Positions 1 through 11,700 of a DNA stretch of 64,000 nucleotides are shown here, one piece after another; position 1 is the first letter of the stretch, and every line of letters starts with the position of its first letter. Location of the stretch: NCBI GenBank assembly GCA_944472155.2, contig OX235279.1, forward strand, positions 134,016,920-134,080,919, read 5' to 3'. The position numbers were made by a program, and so were the translations under genes. The notes beneath the pieces are model-generated. The model saw nothing but the letters and a program-made list of their open reading frames with translations, did no database searches and was not told the origin of the DNA. The DNA comes from Trichobilharzia szidati. Its lineage: Eukaryota; Platyhelminthes; Trematoda; Strigeidida; Schistosomatidae.

Positions 1-394
1 ATCGCGTCGTGTATCACAAAGCAATCTAAGATCTCTCATGCTACGACAATGTGTAAATATACTGTATTCGGCGCCTAAGATTTTATTCATTCTGAATCAG
101 ACCAAGATGGCTTTTTATCCCACTAGCTGCTGCTTATAATGTCTCATTTTCAGAACCTGAAGTCTAAATGCTTTTAACATTAACCATCAGATCCATATCC
201 CTGACACTTACTATGATCTACAGGTTTTTTTTAAAAAATATATTCGTTTAATGGTACAACCATTGACTGGATATTGGTTTTCAGGAGAACCGAACACACC
301 TATCCCTGGCTCTTGTGAGACGAGACTGGCATGCAGTATCATCCTGTGGCGCAACCACTCCACAGCCCTCTCCTTTGGGGATAAAGCTATTAGC
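1..394. other. No gene recognised
   Basis: No coding, RNA or mobile-element signature could be supported here. The segment ends in the target sequence into which the RTE element at 409-3654 inserted. A short minus-strand open frame at 211-396 has no recognisable motif. Confidence 0.4.
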
Positions 395-408
395 ATTAAA
401 TAGCGAAA

Positions 409-3400
409 ACCTCGCCTAGATTACTAGGTCACTAGTATTCCAGCCGGTCCCAAGCCCGGATAAAGAGGGAGGGTTGGGGCGTGGTGCTAGCAACTCCACC
501 CCCAAAACTTAACCAAATTGCTACGAAAACTTCAACGCACAAATATATTTTAAATTCTAAAAATACAAACAATGGCCTTATTTTTCGCTGGAATCGGGGA
601 AGTGAAATGACGCAGGCTGGTGAAAGCCTTCGGGAAGCCAGTCAGCCGATGTGCCTTCTTTCGATGAAAGCGAAAATAAGGATGGGGACGTGGAATGTTC
701 GTACAATGTACGAAGCTGGGAAGGCTGCTCAGGTAGCCGCAGAAATGAGGAGATATAAAATAGAAGTGTTGGGAATCTGAGAGAGCAGATCGAACGGATG
801 TGGAAGGAGCCAACTATCAACTGGAGAGACAATAATCTACTCCGGTCACCCAGAGGACAATCACGAGCACACCAAGGGAGTAGCCATCATGATGTCACCA
901 ACAGCAGCTAAAGCTCTCATGCAGTGGGAACCAATCTCCTCCAGGATAATGATAGCCAGGTTCAACTCAAAAGGAAAAAAGGTTACAATCACTCAATGCT
1001 ACGCGCCTACAAACGTCTCAGAACATGAGAAGAAGAAGGATTTCTACAGTCAACTACAAACAGTAATGGACAACGTCCCAAAGAGCGATATCAAAATCCT
1101 GATGGGTGACATGAATGCGAAACTGGGAGGATACAATACAGAAAGAGAACTCACCATGGGTCGCGAGGCCCTCGGTGAAATGAACGAAAATGGTGAACTC
1201 TTCTCAAACTTCTGCGCCTTCAATGATTTGGTGATTGGTGGCAGTGTGTTCAAACACGGGGATATACACAAGGCAACATGGATTTCCCCAGATGGACACA
1301 CAAAAGAAACCAGATAGACTTCATTTCAATCTCAAGGAAGTGGAGACGGAGCCTACTGGACACAAGAGCGAGGAGAGGAGCAGATGTGGGTTCAGACCAC
1401 TATCTAGTACAAGGGACTTTCAAGGTGAAGCTGAAAGCCTCGAGGATAGCTGGGGATAGGCCACAATGCAAGTTCAACACTCAAAAAGTGAAGGACACAA
1501 TCACACAGGACATTTTCACTGCAACTGTCAGAGCAAAGCAGGAAACACTACGTGGCACCACTGAGGAATCATCCGTGGAAGACCATTGGAACTCTCTGAA
1601 GGTGATTTTCACTGAAACGTGTTCAACGGTTTTAGGAAGAAAGAAGAAACAAGACAAGGAATGGCTCTCAACGGACACTTGGAAGCTAATAGAGGAGAGG
1701 AGAAAGGTGAAAGAGAAAATGATTCAATGCAAAGATGGACAAGAGAAGGAGACGCTGAACTCAACTTACACAGCACTGGACAAAGAAGTGAAGAAGAGTG
1801 CTTGGAAGGACAAAAGACAATTCTACGACAACCTGGCTACTGAAGCTGAGAAGGCAGCAGGCAAAAGGGACCTGAGGACGTCATATCAGATAACCAAGTC
1901 TCTTTCCGGGAAGAGACAAACACAAGTGAAACCTATAAAAGACAACCAAGGGAACCCAATTACCAAAGAAGAAAGACAGATTAAACAATGGGCGGGACAC
2001 TTCAAAGGACTCTTGAACCGACCACCACCTGCAACCCGTCCAGAAATACCAACAACAGCACGTACACAACTGCAAGTTGACACCAATCCTCCAACGAAAA
2101 CTGAAGTCTTGAATGCAATCCAGCTTCTGAAAGCCGGAAAAGCATCTGGACCAGATGGAATACCCGCGGAAGCACTGAAAGCGGACCCAGAAACGACAGC
2201 AGATATGTTGACTCCATTATTGCAAAAGATCTGGAAAGAGGGAAAGGTGCCTACTGACTGGAGGAAAGGTTACCTCGTGAAACTACCAAAGAAGGGCGAC
2301 TTAGGCCTCACTCTGCAAGAACTGGCGAGGAATCATGCTCCTGTCGACGCCAAGTAAAATCCTGAGTCGCATCATCCTGGAGAGAATAAAGGACGCATTG
2401 GATACAGAACTCCGCCAACCAGAACAAGCTGGATTCAGGAAAGGCAAATCATGTTCCGACCAAATTGCAACTCTACGCAACATCATCGAACAAAGCATGG
2501 AATGGCAATCAAATCTCTACCTCAACTTCATAGACTTTGAGAAGGCCTTCGACAGCGTTGAACGCGAAGTAATTTGGAAACTACTCAAGTACTACGGTGT
2601 ACCCCAAATATTCATCAACCTTATTCAACAACTGTACGACAACGGCACATGTCAAGTGATCCACAACGGAAAACTCAGCGAGGCGTTTGGAGTAAACACG
2701 AGAGTCAGACAAGCGTGCATATTATCACCAATGATATTCCTAATTGTCGTGGACTGCATTATGCGTCAGACAGTGGGAAACGAGAAGACAGGGATATCCT
2801 GGACCGACGTGAAGAACCTGGATTTCGCGCGTGGATGATTTATGTTTGATGTCACACAAAATCGAAGACTTACAAGCGAAAACCGACAAACTGGTCGAAG
2901 AAGCAGCAAAGACAGGACTCCAGGTGAACATAGAAAAGACGGAGGTTATGAAAATAACCAACCAACAACAACAACAACAGCAACATCCAGCGCCAATCAC
3001 CATCAACGGGAGGGATTTGAAAGAGGTTACTTCATCCACTTATCTCGGGAGCATTGTCTCAACTAGAGGCAGGTGGAACGGACGAAGATGTCAAATCGAG
3101 AATCAGGAAGGCGAGAAACACATTCATCAACCTGAAACCAATCTGGAAATCTTCGTCACTCAGCATCAACAACAAAATTCGGATTTTCAACACAAACGTC
3201 AAGTCAGTCAGTTCTTCTATACGGATCAGAAACTTGGCGGGTCACAGAGAATGTTTTCAACAGCCTGTTGCAGACCTTTATCAACAACTGTCTTCGCTCT
3301 ATACTGAAGATCAGATGGCCGGAAAGAATCAACAACAAGAAACTATGGGAACCATCAAAACAAGAACCAATCGCCCAACAAATATGCAAGAGAAAGTGGA

Positions 3401-3654
3401 GATGGATTAGACACTCGCTGAGGAGGCCGTTGGGTGACATCGCGCGTCAGGCCATAGTTCGAGTGGAACCCGAAAGGGAAGCGGCGAGTGGGACGTCCAA
3501 GGGTGACATGGACGAGATCGTGTGAAGAGGAGCTGAAACAATATGGACTAACATGGATGGAGGTGAAAAGTATAGCAGAAGACAGAAGCAAGTGGAGACG
3601 TGTAGTTGAAGCTCTATGTTCCTCTAGGAACCCAAGGGAACAATAATAATAATA
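409..3654 (+). mobile_element. RTE-type (SR2-like) non-LTR retrotransposon, near full length
   Basis: The element is flanked by a perfect 14-bp target-site duplication, ATTAAATAGCGAAA, at 395-408 and 3655-3668. It ends in an (AAT)n tail at 3641-3654 just after the family 3' signature around CTCTATGTTCCTCTAGGAACC. A GC-richer 5' leader (about 430-560) precedes an endonuclease plus reverse-transcriptase region. RTE elements encode an apurinic-type endonuclease and an RT and insert by target-primed reverse transcription. This copy is dead: it has a premature stop at 778-780 and several frameshifts. The length of about 3.25 kb is normal for RTE. Other fragments in the window share its 3' end. Confidence 0.93.
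601..3525 (+). pseudogene. RTE endonuclease/reverse transcriptase, frameshifted
   Basis: The protein can be followed across frames but not in one. Endonuclease motifs: GTWNVRTMYEAGKAA near 687, GDMNAKLG near 1106, ATWISPDG near 1276, NQIDFIS near 1305 and GSDHYLV near 1390. RT motifs: KASGPDGIPAEALKA near 2142, EQAGFRKGKSCSDQ near 2422, FIDFEKAFDSV near 2528 (motif A) and VRQACILSP near 2704 (motif B, usual Gly replaced by Ala). The catalytic FADD box is broken by a 4-nt insertion, CGTG, at 2830-2833; the GATGAT codons follow at 2834-2839. Other breaks: TGA at 778-780 and frameshifts near 840-890, 1278-1317, 2335-2357 and about 3066. The C-terminal region (KWRWIRHSLRRPLGDIARQA, about 3394-3453) is recognisable. 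Not functional. Confidence 0.9.
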
Positions 3655-3668
3655 ATTAAATAGCGAAA

Positions 3669-4942
3669 CGTCATTAAAAACAATATCGTTTTGTTTTTCA
3701 TTCATTGGGAAATACAAGAAAACCTTTATTATAATGAATATATTTGTTTCTTTAAAACAGGTTTTATTAAAATAAACTAAGCAAACACTTTATAATCATT
3801 CTACATAAGAATATCGGGTGTAAATTACTACTGTAATCAGAATTTTATGGGTCTTTATGAGAACATTTAATTAGTTACAGAGCGGCACAGTTGTTTAGAA
3901 ATTCCGGTCTGTGTTTTAGCAGACTGACACGATTTCACGGGTTATTGTTATGACTGCGGTCTGCTCAAATCACTGAGCTACTCTATTTTCCAATCATCAA
4001 AATGCATCTTATTTACAGCACTTTATACTGTACTAGTAATTGAATTACGTCCTTGAAGCATAATCTGTCCTTATACACATTTTTAAAATAGGTTTCGACC
4101 TACTTCAGTATAACCTTCCTAAAGAAAAGCTGGAAAATATTGTGAGTTATGGGAGTGTGCTTTAGACAGAACACTATCGCTTCAGATAATGTATGAGTGA
4201 TTGTTATTTCACTTAAGGATTCAACACCAGGATTACTTCATGGTATAAGATGCTGAGTATCATGTACTTTCTATAAGGACATTTTACAGGATAAAGCCGA
4301 TATTGCTTGTTGACTCTGCTATTTTTAGTCTCTTTTTAAATTTCACACTAGGTGGCACATGTAATAGTGATAAAATGGTTGTTAAAATATTGTAGTTGCC
4401 TTTCACTAGCTAATTTGATGAAACTCATGTACCCATTTAACTGTCCATATTAGACTTACAGTAATCCAAATACTAATGCGATACCGCTGCTTTGTATGTG
4501 CGCGCATAAATATTTTCACATTGGAGAATATGCTACTGATTTTAATAAGGTGAAAATTCGCGTATATGTATTTAGAAGAGGGAAAAATACAAAGCAAAAA
4601 AGGAATTCCTTGGGATGAATTCTTCATCTCGGTCTGCAGTTATACATACATTAAACATTTCAAGAATAATTGCTTCTGAAAGTATCGATGTCTTTTAAAG
4701 TAGCGTTGAGCTAGAATTACAGTCACTGAAGTTCACTGTGTCTTCACAACTACTCCAATTTCGCGGCTGGTAATTAAGGCCAAACAATGTAACTTCACCT
4801 CCCTATCTTTGTCTATCAGTTTGACTGCTCCTATATAGACCGTTACATTAAACATAGAATTAGGCATGTTCGTTGTCGGATTTCTGAACACCATCGTGCA
4901 TGGTTAGGGGAGGGACACACAAGAGCTTTAGTGTTATCTAGC
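3669..4942. other. AT-rich stretch without recognised gene
   Basis: Both strands were read. No splice-bounded exon, RT motif or tRNA-like head could be supported. A 73-codon minus-strand frame at 4406-4627 has no recognisable feature. Confidence 0.4.
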
Positions 4943-4971
4943 TATACATATATATATATATATATATATAT
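4943..4971. repeat. (TA)n microsatellite
   Basis: An uninterrupted TA run directly precedes the CR1-like element at 4985. A second short (TA)n lies at about 19479-19500. Confidence 0.9.
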
Positions 4972-4984
4972 AGCTAAAACCATC

Positions 4985-6181
4985 AGAATCCAAACTTTTC
5001 TTTCTTTCTACATGACTTACCATCTTCAAATGACATTAATTTTGTCAAATACGCTGACGATCTGTCTGTATCTTTGCCTATCAAATGTCAAAGCGATTGC
5101 TCTAAACTTAATGGCTTTCTGTCAGAAATCAGCCAGTGGTCCAAGGAAAATGGTCTTACCCTAAACCCCTCCAAATGCCAAACGGTCAATTTCACCTTTA
5201 GGCATAAATCCGACCTAAACAAACTGTTTGGCTCTTACGAGGTATGCAACATAGATGGCACTGAAATAGAAACTAAATCGGAAATTAAATACCTATGTGT
5301 CATTCTATCTGCTGATCTCTCCTGGTCGTCTCATATCTTAGCAATTTCTAAGAAAATATTCCGTCTTACCTTCTACATTAAGAAGTTAAAACATTCTGGT
5401 ATTACCCAACCCTTACTCCTACAATTCGTTAATTCTCGCATCCTGCCTATTATTCTCTATTGTTCCCCCTTAGTTTTTCCTGGGCTACTGAAGAAAGACT
5501 ATAACATTTTACGCAGGATGTTAAATGTTGTTAGCAGGGTAAGCAACGTGCCACTTAACCAGCTTGCTAATACTCTGGTTGACAGGCACATGGACTCATG
5601 TGAAAAATGGGCCAAATCCATTTTATCTAACTCACACCACCCTCTTCACTCACAACTCTCCCCCTGCATCTCATCAGGTAGGACCAGAAGCCAATATAGA
5701 AAACTATATGCTCGCACCAGCAAGTACAAAAACTCAACCATACCCTACTTAGCTCGTGTTCTGTGTGATAAAGAAAGCATTAAGCGTGACACCTATAATT
5801 CTTTAAATAGTCAGTAGAACAACTGGATCTCGTCTTTCCATCTCACATCATCAATATGTACAACATTTTCTTTCTTTCTTTTCCTTTTCTCTCTCTTTTT
5901 TTTCCGTTATGTGCTGCTTTGTCTCTTTCTCTCGCTTACGCCTGTTAATAAGACAGCTCCCACTTTTCTAACACCTTCAAACACTGTTTCAGCTTTACCT
6001 TTGCTACTGACATGCCAATGTATTGTTGTAATAATGAACTGTTGGTTTCCTCAATCTATGTAGAATTCTATTTATTGATAATGTACTAACTGGATGCAAT
6101 ACTGTAGTAAAAATGCTGAGAATTCCATTCTGTATCACAAGTACTGTTTTGGAATAAAGCAAATTATTATTATTATTATTA
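4985..6181 (+). mobile_element. CR1-type (SR1-like) non-LTR retrotransposon, 5'-truncated
   Basis: The element starts inside the RT just upstream of the catalytic box and runs through a 3' UTR to GGAATAAAGCAA followed by an (ATT)n tail at about 6163-6181. The same UTR end recurs on the minus strand at about 25351, 36950, 49025 and 55715. 5' truncation is usual for elements inserted by target-primed reverse transcription. I found no clear target-site duplication because the 5' edge adjoins the TA repeat. Confidence 0.85.
4998..5817 (+). pseudogene. CR1-like reverse transcriptase, C-terminal half
   Basis: One frame stays open without an internal stop from about 4998 to TAG 5815-5817. It begins in FSFFLHDLP, then NFVKYADDLSVS near 5039 carries the YADD catalytic box. 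The RT thumb follows: LNPSKCQTVNF, IKYLCVILSADLSWSSH, and LKHSGITQPLLLQFVN. The homologous minus-strand copy at 56225-57550 supports the assignment. The fingers and palm N-terminal to YADD and the endonuclease are missing, so it cannot act alone. The first Met is at 5074, inside the domain. Confidence 0.85.
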
Positions 6182-6837
6182 AACTTATGTCTTCAGAATA
6201 AATTTGTTCAGGCTCTTTTCCTATCTTGGCCATCCTTATTTGATTGTAACAATTTGACAATTTCCTCTTCCTTCTAAGCCCTTTATAAGCTTTCACTCTC
6301 GTTAACTGTCGCATACATTTTCTTCCTTAATTTTTTCCGATATTGAATTCAGTATTGCATTCTTATACATATTTTCACTAATACATATTTTTTCAAATGT
6401 AGCTCCACTGATATTAATAATTCTTAATAATTATAAAGAAAATATGAATATTGTCAATAACGAGTACTCTTTATATACCACGTATGCAAATAACTATAGA
6501 ACCGATTAAGGAAGCCACTGAAAAAAATTATTCTTCGCTCAGTGCTCCTTATTTTATCTTCTAAATATTGATTTTGTAAGTGCATGCATATTTGCATGCA
6601 TGAATACACATTAATAAGTGGATATACAGACGTTTATGCATAAATTTGAAATTTTTAATTTTGTTTTCAACTCTCTATATCGTGATCCTTAAGCAATAAA
6701 ATTTTTTTTATCGTTTTGCGTCAAATATTTTACAGTAACTGAATTAGTTCTATTTCAGTGACATTATCAAAATGCACACTAACTTCATTGATATCTTCAA
6801 GAATTACTTTGTAGGGATTCTATCTGTTTCAGGTTTG
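6182..6837. other. AT-rich stretch without recognised gene
   Basis: No supported exon or repeat family was seen between the CR1-like tail and the SINE. Confidence 0.35.
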
Positions 6838-6990
6838 ATATCAGTTAGAGAACCATTGAAAACCAGCACTGGAGTACTGGACAGCTGCTTCGTCCTTGTT
6901 TAGGACTCATTGTCAGTAGGCACCCATTGGAGTTCAAAATCAGGGCCTTCAGGTTACAAGGCAAGCTCGGATACCATTCAGCCACTGGGA
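6838..6990 (-). mobile_element. tRNA-headed SINE with Smα-type hammerhead, degraded
   Basis: Read on the minus strand it runs from a tRNA-like head (GGGTCCCAGTGGCTGAATGG near 6984) through a decayed hammerhead (GAGTCCTAAACAAGGACGAA near 6918) to the body around GGTTTTCAATGGTTCTC. The same module recurs at 12332, 31351, 42785, 51675 and 58854. The hammerhead core is damaged: the expected GAAAC reads GAAGC. This copy has no inverted partner. Confidence 0.8.
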
Positions 6991-7829
6991 CCCGATTCAG
7001 TAGCCCGTGAATTCTAAATTCTACCAATTCGTGATTTTAACGCGACGACCATGCACTGTCATCAGCGGGAACTCCATCCTCGCTCCCAACTGGATGGACT
7101 CCACTAGAACTTTATGCAACTTCGTTTTGTTGCCAGTCACTAGGTGAAATGAAGAAGTTAAGATTTCACCTTTCCATATCTATTCATCAGGGTTGAATTC
7201 GCATGTTTTAGTAAATTCCCAAAACAGAATACGATAAGTACCAAGCCTTTTCTTGAAGAAGTATTTGTATGTATCTAGACAGAATACTAGAATAGATTAA
7301 ATTCTTTAGCACTACTTCCTAAATATACTGATAACACATAGTCATGGTTAAGAATAAACAAAAATTAGGGGTATCCGCTTACAAGTGCTTAATGTCGCTT
7401 CTTAATACTGAAATCGGGTATGAGTATGGATTAAGGGGATAAAGAAATAATGGCTGATATTATTACCGCGAACCACATGAAAAATGGCAGTTTGAGTTAT
7501 AAAAACGAAAATGATGGTACGAATTCAGCTAGGTTTTCAGACAGGAATTTGCAGTGATGATTTAGTCTTTGAGCAGGAACAGACAGTTTGCTGATTATTG
7601 TGGACACTGTTAACCTCCAGTTTTGCATACGAAACCAACATGACACACAAATAAACCACCGATCACACTTCTATCTTTGGTGCTCAACATTATCAGAAAC
7701 CCTTTCAATTTTTTAAGCATACACAGTTCTCGAGAAAATGTCTTCATAACATTGCCAGTGGAAACTCTTTTTACACTGAGCATAATAAACGCTAATCAGC
7801 CATTCCACTACTAGTAAAGATGGTTGGAT
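6991..7829. other. No gene recognised
   Basis: The first 50 or so bases resemble the spacer between the two SINE arms at 12332-12744 (TGAATTCTAA motif). The rest shows nothing supportable. Confidence 0.35.
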
Positions 7830-8175
7830 GGAGAGAAAAGAAGTTCCGTTTGGAAAACATATTCAACTATAGGACGAAAGCTATACGTTCGAAAGATGTG
7901 ACTCAGGCTGAACGTAGGACTGAATATGATACCTTATCTGAGAATGGCTACCTAAAAGAGTTCATAGTAAGCACATGGCTACAGAAGTCGTAAGGAAATC
8001 CTATGCATCTGTGAACAAGAAGCTACTCTGTTTGCGGCTTCAATTTACAGACGGTGTTCCAAGTGAAGTAGTAATAAACAAGTTAAGAAAGTCGACTGAG
8101 AGTACTTTGAATGCAGCTAAATCCCCGCTAGTATTTTTTACATGTCCAGTTATGATACTGCATCTGAGATACAAG
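7830..8175 (+). pseudogene. Penelope-like element fragment (linker/endonuclease start)
   Basis: Translation in shifting frames gives TEYDTLSENGYLKEFI and then DGVPSEVVINKLRKSTEST followed by LNAAKSPLVFF. This matches the PLE region between RT and GIY-YIG endonuclease, where the usual pattern is an ENGYP..FI block followed by a 'rL.raL..tf.aA...v.F' block. The parallel block in PLE-C is RLKENGYPQGFINKY at about 47360. The downstream GIY-YIG core is not recognisable. It is a broken remnant of uncertain PLE family. Confidence 0.55.
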
Positions 8176-8608
8176 ATGTTCAAACTAGAAAACTCTTCTT
8201 GGCATTCACTTATACACTAGTACACATACAGACTGTCCTATCCCATTTTCGTCCCAAGTTTTTGATGTTATCGTTCATTCTAATGAGGTTTATGATCAGA
8301 CCAAATAAAATTCAATTTGAACATTAATCATGAGCATTTTCCACCATATATTTAATGTTATTAATTATCATTTACTTTGATCTATCACGTTCTACTTAGT
8401 ACTTCACTGAATATTATCAAATAGGCATGTTTTTTAATTGTAGTCTAATAACACTTTACTCAAATATATCTCTTAGATTTTCGCTCTAAATGAGTTGACG
8501 TTATTTTAAAAAAACAATTCTGTGGATAAAATTTGTCTTAGCTATTATGGATATATAAACGAAGACTGTGATGAAGAAGTTATCGAAATGGATATTTTTT
8601 GTTCACTA
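8176..8608. other. No gene recognised; probable 3' flank of the transporter
   Basis: This AT-rich segment lies downstream of the probable transporter stop on the minus strand. No polyadenylation signal could be assigned with confidence. Confidence 0.3.
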
Positions 8609-8799
8609 TTATGTCTTTTGGAATTTATAGTGAGCATCTTTAATCAGATAACCAACTACTGAATAAATGAAACGTGAATTATATTCATTTTGTCTCCAAA
8701 GGTTTCTGTAAGCTTTGAGCAGTACTATGGTGAGCCACAAAGCTAGGGCAATGTTAATTTCAAACAGTCCAAGCGATCCGGAGACCAATAGATGACAAG
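8609..8799 (-). CDS. Probable terminal exon of transporter (TM11/12 and tail)
   Basis: From an acceptor TTCTAAG at 8800 the frame is open for 63 codons to TAA at 8611-8609. It contains HLLVSGSLGLFEINIALALW followed by LTIVLLKAYRN, a strongly hydrophobic helix, then a polar tail ending DAHYKFQKT. Entry phase 1 fits exon 8. The acceptor lacks a strong pyrimidine tract, and one more TM helix would be expected for a 12-TM carrier, so a further small exon or a different end remains possible. Confidence 0.5.
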
Positions 8800-11700
8800 C
8801 TTAGAATTTTCTAAGGAATTCCAGTTATTGTCTAGAGGAATTCTTGTTCCCCTTTTTCCGTTGGCAGCTTCGGCACTTCACACAACCAGATGGAATAGCT
8901 GACAGTTAGTATATGCATTCATCAAATATCAGTTTTATAAACTTAGACTATAACGACTTATCTGTCGCATAATAGTTCACTAAGCTCCTTTCACAGCTCT
9001 TAAAATCACCCTTCAGAATAATTTCAGACGCCTAGGTAACTGTGAAAAGTATTAATAACAGTTTTTCTGACATTCTCTCACTCGAGAGTACAAATCCAAG
9101 TTGGAGGATTTAATGCAGAATTAGCAATACTGTGTAAGGTGTGCTGCATAGTCACCTAAAACATAGGATTATAAGTGAACTAAAATTCCGACAAATTCAT
9201 TCTCGTGTTTTTGAACAGCCTGGAAATATGTTATATACTGTCGACGTTTTAGGATGATTGAAACGCGAGAATTTCATTTAACTTGTGTTTAAACTTGGCT
9301 GTTCCCATGTTTCAATACATTTAATTAAAGTAATGATTAGTTAGAAGTATGTAGGTAAATTCTGCACAAACTTCTATGCAATGAATTTTGTTTATTATGG
9401 TTTGAAATGTGTTTAACTTACCTTGATTGCCAGGAGGTGCACATAACGAAAACATTGAACGAGCAATTGGAGCAACGAAACTTTTCATTAACCGAGGAAC
9501 GGCGGCTGGAGAGTAAAATTATAGAAACTTCATTAGGTTCTCATAAGATTAAAATACATAAATGCAGCAATCTGAATTTCTGAAAGCCTGAGGTCAAAAC
9601 ACTGAGTATCCTGTCTGGAGTATGATAATATACCAACGAAAATGCTCACTTTAGAACTCACAACGTCTATTTTTCTTCTAATTTTTTGCCAAGGAAAGGG
9701 TTTTGACTGATTCTGCGTGCAAACCTCAGATACATTTATAAATTGCGTTTAGCATCATTCACTTCCATTGCATTAAGTCCATTCTACGAAACTAAGCCCT
9801 TATAGGTATTTTTATCGTTTCCTTTCAACCTAACCTGAGGTTGAATTTCAACTGACCTACAGCTTTTTAAAAGTGTGTCATACATTTTCAAAGTTATTCG
9901 TCTATTATTCAAAGCGTTGAAACTTTTAGTGATAGGCTAAACTTGTTGGAGCGAACTGAATACGTATTCACCATTAAATTTCTAATGAAATTGTATATTC
10001 TGAACTATTTTTTTGAAAAAAGAAACACCCAGGTGCCAAACTAACGACTTTGTCTATAAGAAACAATTCAATAATATGATTCGAAACAACTTTCAAGATA
10101 CTTTATACTTTGAATTGACAGCTATGCATAAAGTGAAGCCCTTCATCTGTGTGTACAAAATAATTTATTATCATCCTTGATCTACTACATTAATTCTTAT
10201 CTGATTATATTACCAAATGTAGTGTTAGTCATTCTCCTAATTATTAAATTCTTTACCACCTTGTTTGTTCCATTTTTCATATGATTTGGAATGGAATACG
10301 TTCTGAATTTGAATCTGAGTATAAAAACACTGCAGTATCAAAATGTAAGTGAATTCATACTACTAAAGGTGAATAGTATAAATTTTATCCATTTCTCTGA
10401 AACTTAAAGACACTGATGAATGTTGTAAATGATGTTCTGCCTGGAATTTCTAGGAAATATATTGTCTGAGACCAACTACTTTTGACAATGGAGTGAATGT
10501 CTCATCTCCAATGAAGTCATATGATAACTAGTCATTTGAAAGTGCTGCCTTTTGTGTTAACACATATATGTTACTGTTCAGACTAGTCGGTTTCATCTTA
10601 AACTTGAATAAAAACTTAGAATACTGATAAGACTTAATATTTGCAAACTTTCTCCCATCGAAACATTAAAATACGAAGAAGAAATTCGTGACCATATCAT
10701 CTTAATGTTGTAAGGGGTTTGTTATTAGTTCACTGTTCTAGGACTGAACCTCATGACGTTAGAAGTAACTTCTGTCTATCTAAATGACATGAAACAGTGA
10801 TATAGTTCACTTGAATGGGAAGATATAAATCAAACATATCAGGGAGTGAATATCGTAAAATAACGTAGAAACATGATTAAATGTGGTGACAACTTTACCG
10901 CATACCTATATAAACTATGATATTGGCCGTGCGTTTTGGAAATCCATAAGCCACAGCCATCAAAACTTTGTTCGCCGCCATCATTGCCAATGAACCTGCC
11001 AGAGAATATACTAGTAATTGCATATGCCGATTGAAGGATATCTTCGATGCATCATTGGTAGTTTCAGTTTGAGACGGAATTTCTTCTACCTTTTCTACCT
11101 TTTGTTTCGATTTCTGCTTTAATCGAAATTTTATGACGATTATTGTATACACTATTCCTACTATAGAGGACACAAGGTCACTGACACCTCTGAAAGAAAA
11201 TTAAACCATTCAATAATAAATGATGACAATTATTTTTATAAAAAATATTAAATCAAACTCTGTAGAAATTTTTGGCTAACGGCATAAATCAATCTGGAAA
11301 ACAGCTATCATTCAAGTTGACCTAGGGATTCAAAACTGGTTCATTAAATAGCAAAGTGGTCGATTTTACCATTAGGACTTTGAGAAAGAATGTGAATGTC
11401 ATTTATTTTGAAGCTGGCAAAAATAATGTTATTCAGCATTGAGAACTAGACAGCCGTGTTGACTGCTTTTTTGTCATCGAAATCGGTTATTTTACTGTAT
11501 TTAAAAAAAATTCATTTCTCGTAAAAACTGGAACCAGTAAATTCCATATGCACAGTACTTATGAATCGACGTAAAGATTCAGCACAAGCTGAATAAATCC
11601 AATGCATTTAGTAAGTAGTAGTGTGATTCACACTAATATAACAATCGAGGTAACAGATATGACCCTAAAAAGGTGGTTAGGCTTCAATTTCCCAACGATA

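Noticed and set aside
2955..2985. Polyglutamine-like CAA/CAG repeat
   Set aside because: The same run occurs at the same place in each RTE copy (15445-15470, 53005-53030, and complement near 61150), so it is part of the RTE protein rather than a host repeat expansion.
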